Part shown: in pieces, positions 52,136 through 60,882 of the stretch | Layout: each line of letters starts with the position of its first letter | Position numbering within the stretch: position 1 is the stretch's first letter | Origin: CAVRZY01 sp963725415 | GTDB taxonomy: Bacteria > Acidobacteriota > Terriglobia > Bryobacterales > Bryobacteraceae | DNA: 64,000 nucleotides | Direction: 5' to 3' | Assembly: GCA_963725415.1 (NCBI GenBank) | Contig: CAVRZY010000206.1 | Span: 3,626-67,625 of the forward strand | Made by a program: the position numbers and the translations under genes | The notes under the pieces: model-generated | What the model saw: the letters and a program-made list of their open reading frames with translations, nothing else | Databases searched by the model: none | Told to the model about the DNA's origin: nothing

Positions 52136-52315
52136 GGGTAATTCGGGTACAGGCCACGAATTTCGCAAAGACGGCGAGATTCGCGCCTCTCCCCGAATTA
52201 CGTGGGGGCGTGGGTCGGGTAATTCGGGTACAGGCCACGAATTTCGCAAAGACGGCGAAATTCGCGCCAGTCCCCGAATTACGCGGGTCGGGTAGTGAGG
52301 ACGGGTAATTCGGGT
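52136..52315. repeat. Tandem repeat of a hairpin-ended unit
   Basis: Two copies (52136-52202 and 52217-52282), 81 bases apart, each begin GGGTAATTCGGGTACAGGCC and finish CCCCGAATTAC, an inverted match of their start. A third partial copy (GGGTAATTCGGG) begins at 52303. Copies differ by only a few bases, so the duplication is recent. It lies between the dnaK promoter and the divergent LiaF-like genes. Confidence 0.85.
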
Positions 52316-52445
52316 TTCAGAATCAACGAATTGGAAGGGAAACCAGCCTGCCATTTCCCGACGAAAAGAGGCTGTTAGCCGGTCAGGGACCAGTGTTGGC
52401 CGAAAAGAAGAGGAAAGCCCGGGTGGGGGATGGTAGGTTTGGGCC

Positions 52446-52631
52446 ATGGATGTGAACGCTATGAAATCGGTACTCGGGACCGGGCTGGTGGTGTTCGGTT
52501 CGGTCTGGCTTTTGGATAAACTGAACATGGTGGACTTCCGGGAGTGGGTGGAATTCTGGCCAGCCATTCTGGTGGGGGTGGGAATCGCGTTGCTCCTGGA
52601 GAAGGACGGCAGGCATCAGGCCCGGTCATAG
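52446..52631 (+). CDS. Small LiaF-transmembrane-like protein
   Basis: A 61-residue protein with two hydrophobic helices (LGTGLVVFGSVWLLDKL; FWPAILVGVGIALLLE) joined by DFREWVEFWP. The WP-helix pattern is that of LiaI/LiaF-type transmembrane regions and repeats in the next gene. It starts the LiaF/LytSR cluster. Confidence 0.65.
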   Translation: MDVNAMKSVLGTGLVVFGSVWLLDKLNMVDFREWVEFWPAILVGVGIALLLEKDGRHQARS

Positions 52632-52664
52632 CAGCCGAGCGACAGGCCAGCAGGGAGGTTGAAG

Positions 52665-53375
52665 ATGAGACGGGAAAGGCGTTCCGAGCTCAGCCCCGGG
52701 CTGATGGGCGGCGTCATCATTATTCTGATTGGCGTAGTGTTGCTGTTGGACCGGACCGAGATTGTGCACGCCATGCACCTGTTCCGGTTCTGGCCTCTGA
52801 TTCTGGTGATCGTAGGAGTGGCCCGGCTGCTGCAACCTTGCGGGATGAGCGGCCGGGTGCTAGGCGGGATTCTGGTGGTTTTGGGCGCCCTGCTCCAACT
52901 GGACAACCTGGGATACTCAGCCATCCGCTTCGAACACCTCTGGCCGCTGCTGGTGATTGCAGTGGGTCTGATGCTGGTGGGCAGAGCGCTGGAGGCCAAG
53001 CGGGTTTACGGCGAATCGGGTCCCTCTCAGTCGGTTTCGAGGCTCAACGACTGGACGGTGTTTGGTGGCATCGAACGCCGCATCGCGGCGCAGGATTTCG
53101 AGGGCGGGGAGGTGCTGGCGGTTTTCGGTGGTTCGAAGATCGATCTCAGCAAGGCGGGCATGAAGGGCAACCAGATTGTGATCGATGTGAACACCATCTT
53201 CGGGGGCGCGGAGATTCTGGTTCCGGAGGACTGGACGGTGAGCATGCAGGGCAACGGCATCTTCGGCGGGTTTGCGGACAAGACCCGGCATCGCCGGCCA
53301 GAGGAGGGGGGTTCGACGCGCCTGCTCATCGTGCGGGGGATGGCGCTGTTCGGAGCGGTGGAAGTAAAGAACTGA
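52665..53375 (+). CDS. LiaF-like membrane protein
   Basis: A 236-residue protein with GGGAGG upstream of the ATG at 52665. Four short hydrophobic helices (MGGVIIILIGVVLLL to PLLVIAVGLMLVG) form the N-terminal half. The C-terminal half has repeated FGG turns (TVFGGIERRIAAQDFEGGEV, TIFGGAEILVP, GNGIFGGFADK), a LiaF-type C-terminal beta domain. In Firmicutes LiaF modulates an envelope-stress two-component system; here a LytS/LytR pair follows nine bases later, suggesting a similar sensor link. Confidence 0.8.
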   Translation: MRRERRSELSPGLMGGVIIILIGVVLLLDRTEIVHAMHLFRFWPLILVIVGVARLLQPCGMSGRVLGGILVVLGALLQLDNLGYSAIRFEHLWPLLVIAVGLMLVGRALEAKRVYGESGPSQSVSRLNDWTVFGGIERRIAAQDFEGGEVLAVFGGSKIDLSKAGMKGNQIVIDVNTIFGGAEILVPEDWTVSMQGNGIFGGFADKTRHRRPEEGGSTRLLIVRGMALFGAVEVKN

Positions 53376-53384
53376 GGCCGAAGC

Positions 53385-54461
53385 ATGCATCCTGTCCTGG
53401 CCCGAATGAGCCGGCTTGGTCTGTATTTGGCGGCCTGGATTCCGCTCACCGGGATGCTGGTGTACCTGGTGGCCGCGCCTACGGGGCTGGGTTGGCCGGA
53501 AACCGCGGCCATTGTTGTTCCGCTGTGCCTGATTTACGCCTTCGTGTGCCTGTCGGCGTGGTATTCCTGCCGGATGACGCCCCTGGCGCGGTCGGGTGTA
53601 CTGCGGCTGATCCTGACCCACATGACCACAGCGGTTGTTCTCAGCGCGCTGTGGGTGCTGGCGGGGAGGGCGCTGGCCGGGGCGCTGTCCGGCTGGGTGG
53701 CCTTTGCAGGCTTCGAGCAGGACCGGTTGGCCAGGCACGTGGTGCCGCTACTGCTGGCGGCGGGAATGTTCCTGTACCTGCTGGCGGTGGCTTTTCACTA
53801 TGTGCTGCTGGCCGTGGAAGCATCGCGCCAGGCTGAGCGGGGCGAGATGGAGGCCCGCGTTCTGGCGCGGGAGGCCGAGTTGAAGGCCCTGAAGGCGCAG
53901 GTGAACCCGCACTTTCTGTTCAACAGCCTGCACTCGATCAGCGCGCTGACGACTGCGGACCCGGCCCGGGCGCGCGAGATGTGCGTACTGCTGTCGGATT
54001 TCCTGAGAAAGACGCTGGGGCTGGGCGAGAAGAGCGCCATCCCGCTGGAGGAGGAGATTTCTCTGGTGGACAGCTTTCTGGCGGTCGAGAAGATGCGGTT
54101 CGGTTCCCGGCTCAGAATCCAGGAGGCGGTCGAGGAGGACTCCAGGCATCTGCTGGTGCCGCCGCTGCTGCTGCAACCGCTGGTGGAGAACGCCGTCACG
54201 CACGGGGTCGCCAATCTGCCCGAAGGCGGGTGGATCCGGCTGGAGGCGCGGCGGGCGGGCGGCGGCCTTTTGATCGTGGTCGAGAACGCTTTTGATCCGG
54301 AGACGCCCTCCCGGCGCAGGAACGGCATGGGGCTGGCAAACGTGCGCAAGCGGCTGGACGCCCGCTATGGCGCAGGGGCCAGCTTGAATGTCAGAGTGGC
54401 TGACGACTGCTACCGGGTCGAGGTGACGCTCCCGGCCGAGGAGGCGGAGGCGGGCGCATGA
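53385..54461 (+). CDS. LytS-type sensor histidine kinase
   Basis: A 358-residue membrane kinase. The N-terminal ~150 residues contain four hydrophobic helices. LKAQVNPHFLFNSLHSISAL carries the phosphorylated His (H176) of the His_kinase family, and LQPLVENAVTHG with N269 is the N-box of the ATPase domain, followed by GMGLANVRKRL. It phosphorylates the LytTR regulator encoded next, with which it overlaps by ATGA. It probably senses envelope state together with the LiaF-like proteins. Confidence 0.9.
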   Translation: MHPVLARMSRLGLYLAAWIPLTGMLVYLVAAPTGLGWPETAAIVVPLCLIYAFVCLSAWYSCRMTPLARSGVLRLILTHMTTAVVLSALWVLAGRALAGALSGWVAFAGFEQDRLARHVVPLLLAAGMFLYLLAVAFHYVLLAVEASRQAERGEMEARVLAREAELKALKAQVNPHFLFNSLHSISALTTADPARAREMCVLLSDFLRKTLGLGEKSAIPLEEEISLVDSFLAVEKMRFGSRLRIQEAVEEDSRHLLVPPLLLQPLVENAVTHGVANLPEGGWIRLEARRAGGGLLIVVENAFDPETPSRRRNGMGLANVRKRLDARYGAGASLNVRVADDCYRVEVTLPAEEAEAGA

Positions 54462-55222
54462 GCGGGGAAGCCGGGAAGAAGATCGGCGCCGTCATCGTGG
54501 ATGACGAGGAACTGGCGCGGAAGCTTTTGCGCGAGCTGTTGGAGACTCACCCGGAAATCCAGGTCCTGGCCGAGTGCGCCAATGGTTTCGAGGCGGTCAA
54601 GGCGGTAGCGGAGTTGAAGCCCGACCTCCTGTTCCTCGATATCCAGATGCCGAAGCTGGACGGCTTCGAAGTTCTGGAGCTGATCGGCGCGGACATTGCG
54701 GTGATTTTCGTCACCGCTTACGACACCTACGCCATGCGCGCTTTCGAGGTTCATGCGGTGGACTACCTGTTGAAGCCCTTCAGCGGGCCGCGTTTCGAGG
54801 CCGCTCTGGAGCGGGCCAAGAGCCGGCTGGGGCAGAAGATGGCTTCGGTCGCGGAGCTGGCCGCGGCGGCGCGCCGGCCCGCGCAGTACCTGGAGCGCAT
54901 CGCGGTCAGGGACGGTACGAAGGTGCACATCATCCCGATCGCGAAACTCGATTACGTCGAGGCGCAGGACGACTACGTGGCGTTGTCGAGCGCAGGCGTG
55001 AAGCATCTCAAGCAGCAGACCATCGCCAGCCTGGAGGCGGGCCTGGATCCCTCGCGGTTCGTGCGCGTTCACCGCTCCTACATCGTGAACCTGGAGCGGG
55101 TGGTCAAGATCGAGCCTTACAGCAAGGAGAGCCGTGTAGCGATTCTGCGAGACGGCACGCAGCTTCCGGTGAGCCGGGCCGGATACGCGCGGCTGAAGGC
55201 GCTGCTGGATGAGAGAAGGTGA
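54458..55222 (+). CDS. LytTR-family response regulator
   Basis: A 254-residue regulator. The receiver domain has DDEE near the N-terminus and DLLFLDIQMPKLDG with the phospho-acceptor D61, then TAYDTYAMRAFEV and K in LLKPF. The C-terminal ~100 residues are a LytTR DNA-binding domain (LDYVEAQDDYVAL, FVRVHRSYIVNLERV). It is co-transcribed and translationally coupled with the sensor kinase. Targets are not visible here. Confidence 0.93.
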   Translation: MSGEAGKKIGAVIVDDEELARKLLRELLETHPEIQVLAECANGFEAVKAVAELKPDLLFLDIQMPKLDGFEVLELIGADIAVIFVTAYDTYAMRAFEVHAVDYLLKPFSGPRFEAALERAKSRLGQKMASVAELAAAARRPAQYLERIAVRDGTKVHIIPIAKLDYVEAQDDYVALSSAGVKHLKQQTIASLEAGLDPSRFVRVHRSYIVNLERVVKIEPYSKESRVAILRDGTQLPVSRAGYARLKALLDERR

Positions 55223-55237
55223 CCGGCGCGGTGGGCG

Positions 55238-56134
55238 TCACGCTTTGGGGTGGGCGCGGTCGTAGACGGCCATCAGGTCGGTGAGGGAGACCTGGGTGTA
55301 TTTCTGGGTGGTGGAGAGGCGGGCGTGGCCCAGGAGTTCTTGAATGGCTCGGAGATCGGCGCCGTCGCTGAGCAGGTGGGTGGCGAAGGCGTGCCGGAAG
55401 CTGTGGGGGTGAATGGAGGGGTCTCCAATGAGGAGGGTGGCGTAGAGCTTAACGATGCGGCGTACGCCGCGGTCGGTCAGCCGGCGGCCCAGATGGTTCA
55501 CGAACAGGCCGTGCTCTCCGGGTTTAGCGCTACGCTGGGCGAGGTAGCGTTGGAGGGCCGCGGCGGCTTTCGAGCCGAAGGGCACCTGGCGCTCCTTGCG
55601 GCCTTTACCGCGGACGCGCACCCAGCGCTCGCTCAAGTCGAGGTCTTCAAGGTTCAAGCCGACCAGCTCGCCGACACGAGCTCCGCATCCGTACAGCAGC
55701 TCGAAGATGGCCAGATCACGGGCCGGGTGCGGCTGATCGAGCTGGGCTTCGGCCACTTGATCCAGTAAGGTATTGGTCTGCTCGGCGGTCATCACGCGCG
55801 GCAGAGTCTGCGGCGCTTTGGGAGTGCGCAGCAACCGCGGCGTGTTGACTTCCACGACGCCTTCCCGGACAAGGTAGCGAAAGAAGGAACGCAAGGCAGC
55901 CAGTTTTCTACGCAGGGAGAGGGGGCTGAGGTTGCGGTGGTAGAGGTCCCCCAGCCACTCGCGCAGGGCCAGCGTGTCCAGCTCCTGAGGCCTGGGAGGG
56001 TGGCCTGCTGGCGGCGAAAAATACTGGAGGAACTGCTGGAGATCCGAGCCGTAGCTGCGGATGGTGTGCGCGGAGACATTCTCCCGCTTCAGCTCTTCCA
56101 GAAAGCGGTTAATGTGGGTCTCGAGCTCGGACAA
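55238..56134 (-). CDS. xerC: XerC-type tyrosine recombinase
   Basis: A 298-residue recombinase with an N-terminal SAM-like core-binding domain and catalytic residues R153 (GARVGEL), K177 (GKGRKER), H244 and R247 (HPHSFRH), H270 (LGHARLS) and the Tyr nucleophile Y279 (TTQKYTQ). It resolves chromosome dimers at dif. It starts 12 bases after trmFO, an arrangement also known from Firmicutes (gid-codV), which supports XerC over a mobile integrase. No dif site was recognised in the window. Confidence 0.88.
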   Translation of the reverse strand: MSELETHINRFLEELKRENVSAHTIRSYGSDLQQFLQYFSPPAGHPPRPQELDTLALREWLGDLYHRNLSPLSLRRKLAALRSFFRYLVREGVVEVNTPRLLRTPKAPQTLPRVMTAEQTNTLLDQVAEAQLDQPHPARDLAIFELLYGCGARVGELVGLNLEDLDLSERWVRVRGKGRKERQVPFGSKAAAALQRYLAQRSAKPGEHGLFVNHLGRRLTDRGVRRIVKLYATLLIGDPSIHPHSFRHAFATHLLSDGADLRAIQELLGHARLSTTQKYTQVSLTDLMAVYDRAHPKA

Positions 56135-56146
56135 GTTGATGACAGT

Positions 56147-57472
56147 TTACCGCAGATTGTCCAGGGCGCGGCGGCAGATCTCGGCGTGGCGGGCGCGGCG
56201 GTCGTGGCGGAGGAGGCGGCGAGTGGCCTCATCCAGCAGCGGCAGCAAATCAAAGGTTATGTTGGCGGGCTGGTAGTTGCGAGGGTCGGCCTGGGAAATG
56301 TAGTGGCACAGGGAACCCAGGGCGGTGTGGCGGGGGAAAGCGCGCGGCTGCTCGTGGCGGGCCAGGGCCGCGGCGTGGCGCCCAGCCATCAAGCCGGTGG
56401 CGATGGCCTCGAGGTAACCCTCTACGCCGGAGAGCTGGCCCGCAAACAGGATGGTGGGCTTTTGTTTCAATTGCAGACTGGCATTCAGCAGCGCCGGCGC
56501 GTTGACGTAGGTATTGCGGTGCACCTGGCCGAAACGAATGAATTCGGCGTTCTCCAAGCCAGGGACCATGCGCAGGATGCGTGCCTGCTCGGGGATGCGC
56601 AGATGATTCTGCAAGCCGACCAGGTTGTAGCTGTCGGCGCGCAGGTTCTCCTGCCGGAGTTGCACGACCGCGTAGGGCCTCCGGCCGGTCCTGGGGTCGG
56701 TGAGGCCCATGGGCTTCATAGGTCCGAAGCGCAACGTGTCGCGTCCGCGACGGGCCAGCTCCTCGATGGGGAGGCAGGCCTCGAAATAGGGAACGTCGCC
56801 GGGAATGTGAGTAGCAGCGCTTTGCGCCGCCAGCAAGGCATCGACGAAGCGCTCGTATTGATCCTTGTCGAGCGGGCAGTTGAGGAAGTCAGCGCTGGAG
56901 TCAAGCGATTTGCCGTAGCGGGAGGCGCGAAAAGCGATGGAGAGGTCCAGCGAGCCAGCCTCGAGGATGGGGCTGATGGCGTCGTAGAAGAAAAGGCGCT
57001 CTGCGCCGGTGAGCTGCGCGATGCTGGCGGCCAGCGCGTCGCTGGTCAAGGGGCCGGAGGCCAGGATCACGATTCCGTCCGGAACGGTTTGGAGCTCTTC
57101 TCTGCGCACTTCGATTCGCGGGCTGGAGGCGATGCCGGCGGTGACGAGGTCGGCAAACACGTCGCGGTCCACCGTGAGCGCGTGGCCGCCGGGGACGCGC
57201 GCCTGCTCGGCCGTGTGGAGCAAGAAAGAATCCAGGCGGCGGAGTTCCTGTTTCAACAACCAGGGGGCCGTGTCCTCCTGCTCGGTCTTGAGGGAATTGC
57301 TGCACACCAGCTCGGCCAGGCGATCCGTTTTATGCGCCGGGGTCTGGCGCGTGGGACGCATCTCATAAAGGATGGCGCGCAGGCCGGCGTGGGCCACCTG
57401 CCAGGCGGCCTCGCATCCGGCCAGCCCTCCGCCGACGATGTGGATGGGGTGATTCAAGGATGATTGATTCAT
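56147..57472 (-). CDS. trmFO: TrmFO, folate-dependent tRNA m5U54 methyltransferase
   Basis: A 441-residue flavoprotein using methylene-tetrahydrofolate and FAD to make m5U54 in the tRNA T-loop. HIVGGGLAGCEAAWQ near the N-terminus binds FAD; YEMRPTRQTPAHKTD and ELVCSNSLK are strongly conserved, as are FLNCPLDKDQYERF and GQLSGVEGY. ATG 57472 is chosen: the frame is open to 57526, but those codons come from a dispersed repeat (read as MAEARPAATVQSS). It is followed by xerC. Confidence 0.93.
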   Translation of the reverse strand: MNQSSLNHPIHIVGGGLAGCEAAWQVAHAGLRAILYEMRPTRQTPAHKTDRLAELVCSNSLKTEQEDTAPWLLKQELRRLDSFLLHTAEQARVPGGHALTVDRDVFADLVTAGIASSPRIEVRREELQTVPDGIVILASGPLTSDALAASIAQLTGAERLFFYDAISPILEAGSLDLSIAFRASRYGKSLDSSADFLNCPLDKDQYERFVDALLAAQSAATHIPGDVPYFEACLPIEELARRGRDTLRFGPMKPMGLTDPRTGRRPYAVVQLRQENLRADSYNLVGLQNHLRIPEQARILRMVPGLENAEFIRFGQVHRNTYVNAPALLNASLQLKQKPTILFAGQLSGVEGYLEAIATGLMAGRHAAALARHEQPRAFPRHTALGSLCHYISQADPRNYQPANITFDLLPLLDEATRRLLRHDRRARHAEICRRALDNLR

Positions 57473-57476
57473 TGAT

Positions 57477-57550
57477 GATTGATTCATTGACGATTGCACT
57501 GTGGCCGCTGGGCGTGCCTCCGCCAATCGTCAATGAGAAAATCGGCAATC
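57477..57550. repeat. Dispersed TTGACGATTG repeat, copy R3
   Basis: A 74-bp inverted counterpart of 6174-6247, matching at 71 of 74 positions. It lies immediately before the trmFO start and supplies in-frame codons with extra ATGs, so the real translation start there is uncertain by up to 18 codons. Confidence 0.88.
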
Positions 57551-57556
57551 TAAAGG

Positions 57557-57832
57557 TTATCCCACTTTTTTGGAGACCTTGTGAGCGCGCAGGAACGAGG
57601 AGACACCAAATCCGGCCATGACGACGATGAACAGACCGGTGAGGATGACGCGGAAGAAACTCTCGGCGTCCCCCTTGAACTCGCGGAAGCTGCGCAGGGC
57701 GGAGGGGACGGCCAAGCCTGCCAGAACGACGAAAAGAAAGCCGATGATCTGGTTCCAGAGAACGCGCAGGGGACGGATCACCCCAGGCAGAACGTGAGTG
57801 AACAACTGGCGGGCGCGCGAAATGGAGAACAT
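57557..57832 (-). CDS. Small membrane protein of unknown function
   Basis: A 91-residue protein; ATG 57832 is preferred because GGGGGAGGG lies just upstream. Two hydrophobic helices (QIIGFLFVVLAGLAVPSAL; FFRVILTGLFIVVMAGFGV) flank a charged FREFKGDAESF loop. It lies upstream of trmFO with a repeat between. No family was recognised. Confidence 0.65.
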   Translation of the reverse strand: MFSISRARQLFTHVLPGVIRPLRVLWNQIIGFLFVVLAGLAVPSALRSFREFKGDAESFFRVILTGLFIVVMAGFGVSSFLRAHKVSKKVG

Positions 57833-58035
57833 GAAAAAACCCTCCCCCATCGTAGCAGAGCGGCTACAAACGGTTGGGAAACTGCCGATCTGTAAACTAG
57901 GTCTTGAGAAAGCTGGCGCAGTTGACTACAATCAAAGCGGGGTAGGACCCGAATCGGATGAAACGGGAGACCCGGGTGCAGCATCCACCAGAAGGGGATG
58001 ATATCCTGAAAGTGGGAAGAGGAAGGGGGCAGGCA

Positions 58036-58359
58036 GTGGAAGAGAAACTCAAAGCCCTGATGCAGGAACTGGGGAACGCGATTAACGAGTCGCTTTCCGA
58101 TTCCGATCGAATTGCGGCAGCCATCGGAGACATCCGACGAGCGGGCTACGACGTCTTTTTGGTGTTAGAGGCCACTATTGGTTTCAACCGACGGGACGAA
58201 GCTGCCGAGGGAGATCTTCCCGCTGAAGCCGAAAGCGAGCGGCCGGCCCATCCCGGTGCCAGCCGGGAATTCGAGTCGCGGACCCGGATCAAGTGGACCT
58301 CGCAGGACCAGAAGTTCCTGAGGGCCTTGAAAATCGCCATTGACGAGGATTCCCACTAG
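58036..58359 (+). CDS. Conserved-looking small protein of unknown function
   Basis: From GTG 58036, with GGAAGGGGG upstream, the protein has 107 residues: KLKALMQELGNAINESLSDS, then DRIAAAIGDIRRAGYDVFLV and a charged tail (SRTRIKWTSQDQKFLRALKI). The frame is open to ATG 57958, but that part looks non-coding. It is soluble and helical. No family was recognised; codon use looks real. Confidence 0.6.
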   Translation: MEEKLKALMQELGNAINESLSDSDRIAAAIGDIRRAGYDVFLVLEATIGFNRRDEAAEGDLPAEAESERPAHPGASREFESRTRIKWTSQDQKFLRALKIAIDEDSH

Positions 58360-58454
58360 CGGGGCCTGCGAGCTCAAACCAACCAGCTACCTGAGCGCTA
58401 AAACTTAGCACGGCAAGCCGCCAAATAACGGAGCCAGCCTTGTCTGTGGGCAGA

Positions 58455-58500
58455 GGGGCCGTGCCGGGGAATTGACGATTGCTGTGTCTAGTGCAGGGCT
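58455..58500. repeat. Dispersed TTGACGATTG repeat, copy R4
   Basis: GGCCGTGCCGGGGAATTGAC followed by GATTGCTGTGTCTAGTGCAG; a shorter copy that shares both its flank and its core with R2. Confidence 0.7.
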
Positions 58501-58531
58501 ACATCGGTCTGAGGCTGAGCCGCATTCGCGC

Positions 58532-59584
58532 TCATGGTAGCAATTGGCGGTAAACTGACCAGGTCTTTTCGACAGCGGCCGGCCAGGTGAACTGGCTGGC
58601 CCGAATCCTGCCCCGGTTAATCAGATCCTGTCGCAAGGTTTCATTGTTAGCCAGCTCGAGCAGACCGGCGGCGATGGCTTCCACATCTGTAGGATCGACC
58701 AGGAGCGCAGCGTCTCCGGCGACCTCGGGAAGGGCGGAGCGGTTGGAGGTGAGAACGGGCACGCCCCAGGCCATGGCCTCCAGAACGGGCATCCCGAAAC
58801 CCTCGTCCAGGGAGGGGAAGGCCAACATGGAGGCGCGGCGATAGAGGCTGGCAAGTTGGTCAGTGGAAACGTAGCCGCGCACTTCAATATTGTCGCGCCG
58901 CGGGCTTGTCTGGATTGCACGCAGGATCTCTTCCGCGCCGAAGCCGAACGAGCCAGCCAGAACCAGGCGCCACTCGGGGCCGAGCTGGGTGAAGGCCTCG
59001 ATCAGACGGCTGACGTTCTTGCGGCGCTGAATGGCGCCCACGTGCAAAAGCATCGGCTCGCGCGCCGGATGGGGCCGGGCGGCTGCCTCCGCCGGGCTGC
59101 AAACTGGGAATCGCACTCCGTGCGGAATCACGCGCAGGCGAGTGGGTTCGACGCCCAGCACCTGCTCGACTTGCCGGGCCGTGAATTGGGAAACCGTCAC
59201 GATCAGATCGGAGTTCGCCGCGGCGTGCCGGGCGAGCTGTTGGAAGCGGCGGCGGAATTCGGGCGTCGAGTAGTCCCCGGTCAGAACGAAGAGATCGTGG
59301 AAAGTAGTGACGGTCCGGCGCAGCCGCACGGTGGGAAGTCGTTGATTCAATCCATGGAACAGGTCCGCGGAACGGGGAACCCAGGGTTCCTGAAGCAGGC
59401 GCCGGCGGCAGTTAGGGGGCAGAGGCGCCGAAAGAGAACGGATGAACCGCTGTGGCCGGTAGCAGAACAGCAATTGAGCCTCGGGGTGTGCGGCCGCCAG
59501 CCCGGCCAGGATCTCGCGCGAGTAGAGGCCCACTCCCGACAGGTGTGCTCCCAGGCTGTAGGTGGCGTCCAGGGCGATCTTCAC
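58532..59584 (-). CDS. Glycosyltransferase family 4 (GT4-like)
   Basis: A 350-residue GT-B fold enzyme. The N-terminal domain has ALDATYSLGAHLSGVGLYSR, a glycine-rich acceptor loop, and TTFHDLFVLTGDY. The C-terminal domain has HVGAIQRRKNVSRLIEAF and PSLDEGFGMPVLEAMAWGVP with the E-x7-E nucleotide-sugar motif of GT4. It transfers a sugar from an activated donor, probably for polysaccharide or glycolipid synthesis. No polysaccharide cluster surrounds it here. Confidence 0.9.
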   Translation of the reverse strand: MKIALDATYSLGAHLSGVGLYSREILAGLAAAHPEAQLLFCYRPQRFIRSLSAPLPPNCRRRLLQEPWVPRSADLFHGLNQRLPTVRLRRTVTTFHDLFVLTGDYSTPEFRRRFQQLARHAAANSDLIVTVSQFTARQVEQVLGVEPTRLRVIPHGVRFPVCSPAEAAARPHPAREPMLLHVGAIQRRKNVSRLIEAFTQLGPEWRLVLAGSFGFGAEEILRAIQTSPRRDNIEVRGYVSTDQLASLYRRASMLAFPSLDEGFGMPVLEAMAWGVPVLTSNRSALPEVAGDAALLVDPTDVEAIAAGLLELANNETLRQDLINRGRIRASQFTWPAAVEKTWSVYRQLLP

Positions 59585-59639
59585 GGCTCATCGGATATGA
59601 TACCGTTGGCCATGGGGGCAGGGGGTCAGGGTTGGGGGT

Positions 59640-60713
59640 TTACGCAGTTTCTGCGTCGCGATCCTCGGCGCTGCCCGAATCGCGATGCACGAACGCATCA
59701 ATCTGCTGGAACAGCAGTTGTACGGGACGAATCTCCAGGAGGGAAAATATGGTCCAATCGGCGGCAACTGGGAGGAGCACGGAGCGGTTACCAACCTGGA
59801 TGTTCTTGGTCAGCCTCTGGGAGACAACCCGTGCTATTTGTTCTCGAACCTTGGCCGTGGGCTCAGGCCGTTCCAAGAGCGCCAGCAGAGCCGGACCGCT
59901 CCAGCGGAACAGCTTGTCGGCGGCCGAGAGTCCTTGGGCCAGGTGCTGGGTAAAGAACAGCAGCAGTTGATCCCCTACCGCATAGCCGAAGCGGCTGTTG
60001 ACGAGGTTCAGGCGCTCGAGTACGAGAATGACCGCATAGACGCGGCGGTTCTCCTGGGCGGCGGCCAGCATAGCCGCCTCAGCTTCGGCCCTCTCGTGCA
60101 AGCCAGTGACCGGGTCCCTCCTGCGGGTTGGTTTCGGGGCGATGCGTTCCTGCGACTGCTCGAGGGCTTCCTTCAGTTCCGTGACCGCGCGTGTGGAATG
60201 TTCTCTCTGGCGCACAATCTCGCCCCGCAGGTTATCCAGACATTCCGACATGCGCAGCTTGGCGGTCTGGAACTCCTCGATCATGGTGGCCTTGTGGAGC
60301 TGGGACTCAATGGTCTGAAGACGGGAGGTGGAAGTCTCGCCGCCGGTAGCAATCGCAGTCATGGTCTTGGTGAGCATTCCGATCATGGCCTGGAGTTCGC
60401 CACATTGGATGTGGAGGTATTTGGAGGTCTGTTTGTTATACTCTTCCAGGGCCTTGAGGGTGGAGCCGGCCAGCACCAGCACTTCCGAGGCCGAGGGCTG
60501 CTCACCCAGGCTCTCGTGAACCTTGCGGATATCCTCCCGGAACCTGTCGTAGTCGGCGGCGTCGCCTTTGACGGCATGCATCTCGATTCCCTGGAGCAGG
60601 AGGTGGATCATGCGCAGGGCGGCACTGGCGACCTGCTCGGGGCGGCTGTCCAGATATTTCTTCAGGGAGATGAACATGCCTGGTCTAATATCGGCAGGGC
60701 GGGCCAAAGACAT
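59640..60713 (-). CDS. Degenerate GGDEF-domain protein
   Basis: A 357-residue soluble protein. The N-terminal ~200 residues are helical with a likely coiled coil (AVTELKEALEQSQERIAPKP). The C-terminal part resembles a diguanylate cyclase domain (RRDPVTGLHERAEAEAAMLA, ILVLERLNLVNSRFGYAVGD, then FRWSGPALLALLE), but the GG[D/E]EF loop has become SGPAL, so it should not make c-di-GMP. It may be a c-di-GMP or GTP sensor or a protein-binding relic. Start 60713 is uncertain; 60677 is an alternative. Confidence 0.7.
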   Translation of the reverse strand: MSLARPADIRPGMFISLKKYLDSRPEQVASAALRMIHLLLQGIEMHAVKGDAADYDRFREDIRKVHESLGEQPSASEVLVLAGSTLKALEEYNKQTSKYLHIQCGELQAMIGMLTKTMTAIATGGETSTSRLQTIESQLHKATMIEEFQTAKLRMSECLDNLRGEIVRQREHSTRAVTELKEALEQSQERIAPKPTRRRDPVTGLHERAEAEAAMLAAAQENRRVYAVILVLERLNLVNSRFGYAVGDQLLLFFTQHLAQGLSAADKLFRWSGPALLALLERPEPTAKVREQIARVVSQRLTKNIQVGNRSVLLPVAADWTIFSLLEIRPVQLLFQQIDAFVHRDSGSAEDRDAETA

Positions 60714-60720
60714 TACGGCG

Positions 60721-60830
60721 CGGCGAGGCCGTGACCAAACAACGGCACCCGCGGGGCGGGCGGGCCCAGAGGGAATTGACGATTGACGATTGCGAGATTG
60801 AGGATTGCTGTGTCTGGCGCAGCGGTGGAG
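60721..60830. repeat. Dispersed TTGACGATTG repeat, copy R5
   Basis: GAATTGACGATTGACGATTG and then GATTGCTGTGTCTGGCGCAG. It shares the GATTGCTGTGTCTGGCGC centre with R2 and lies between the GGDEF-like and sigma-54 regulator genes. Confidence 0.78.
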
Positions 60831-60882
60831 TGGGGTCGTCCATGGTCAGTTCGCCGGCCACGCCGAAGGTGGGGAAGTTGCT

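Noticed and set aside
52136..52315. Possible CRISPR array
   Set aside because: There are only two and a half copies, the whole unit is duplicated with no unique spacers, and no cas gene is nearby.
55937..57463. 508-codon plus-strand frame opposite xerC and trmFO
   Set aside because: TrmFO and XerC motifs are unambiguous on the minus strand.
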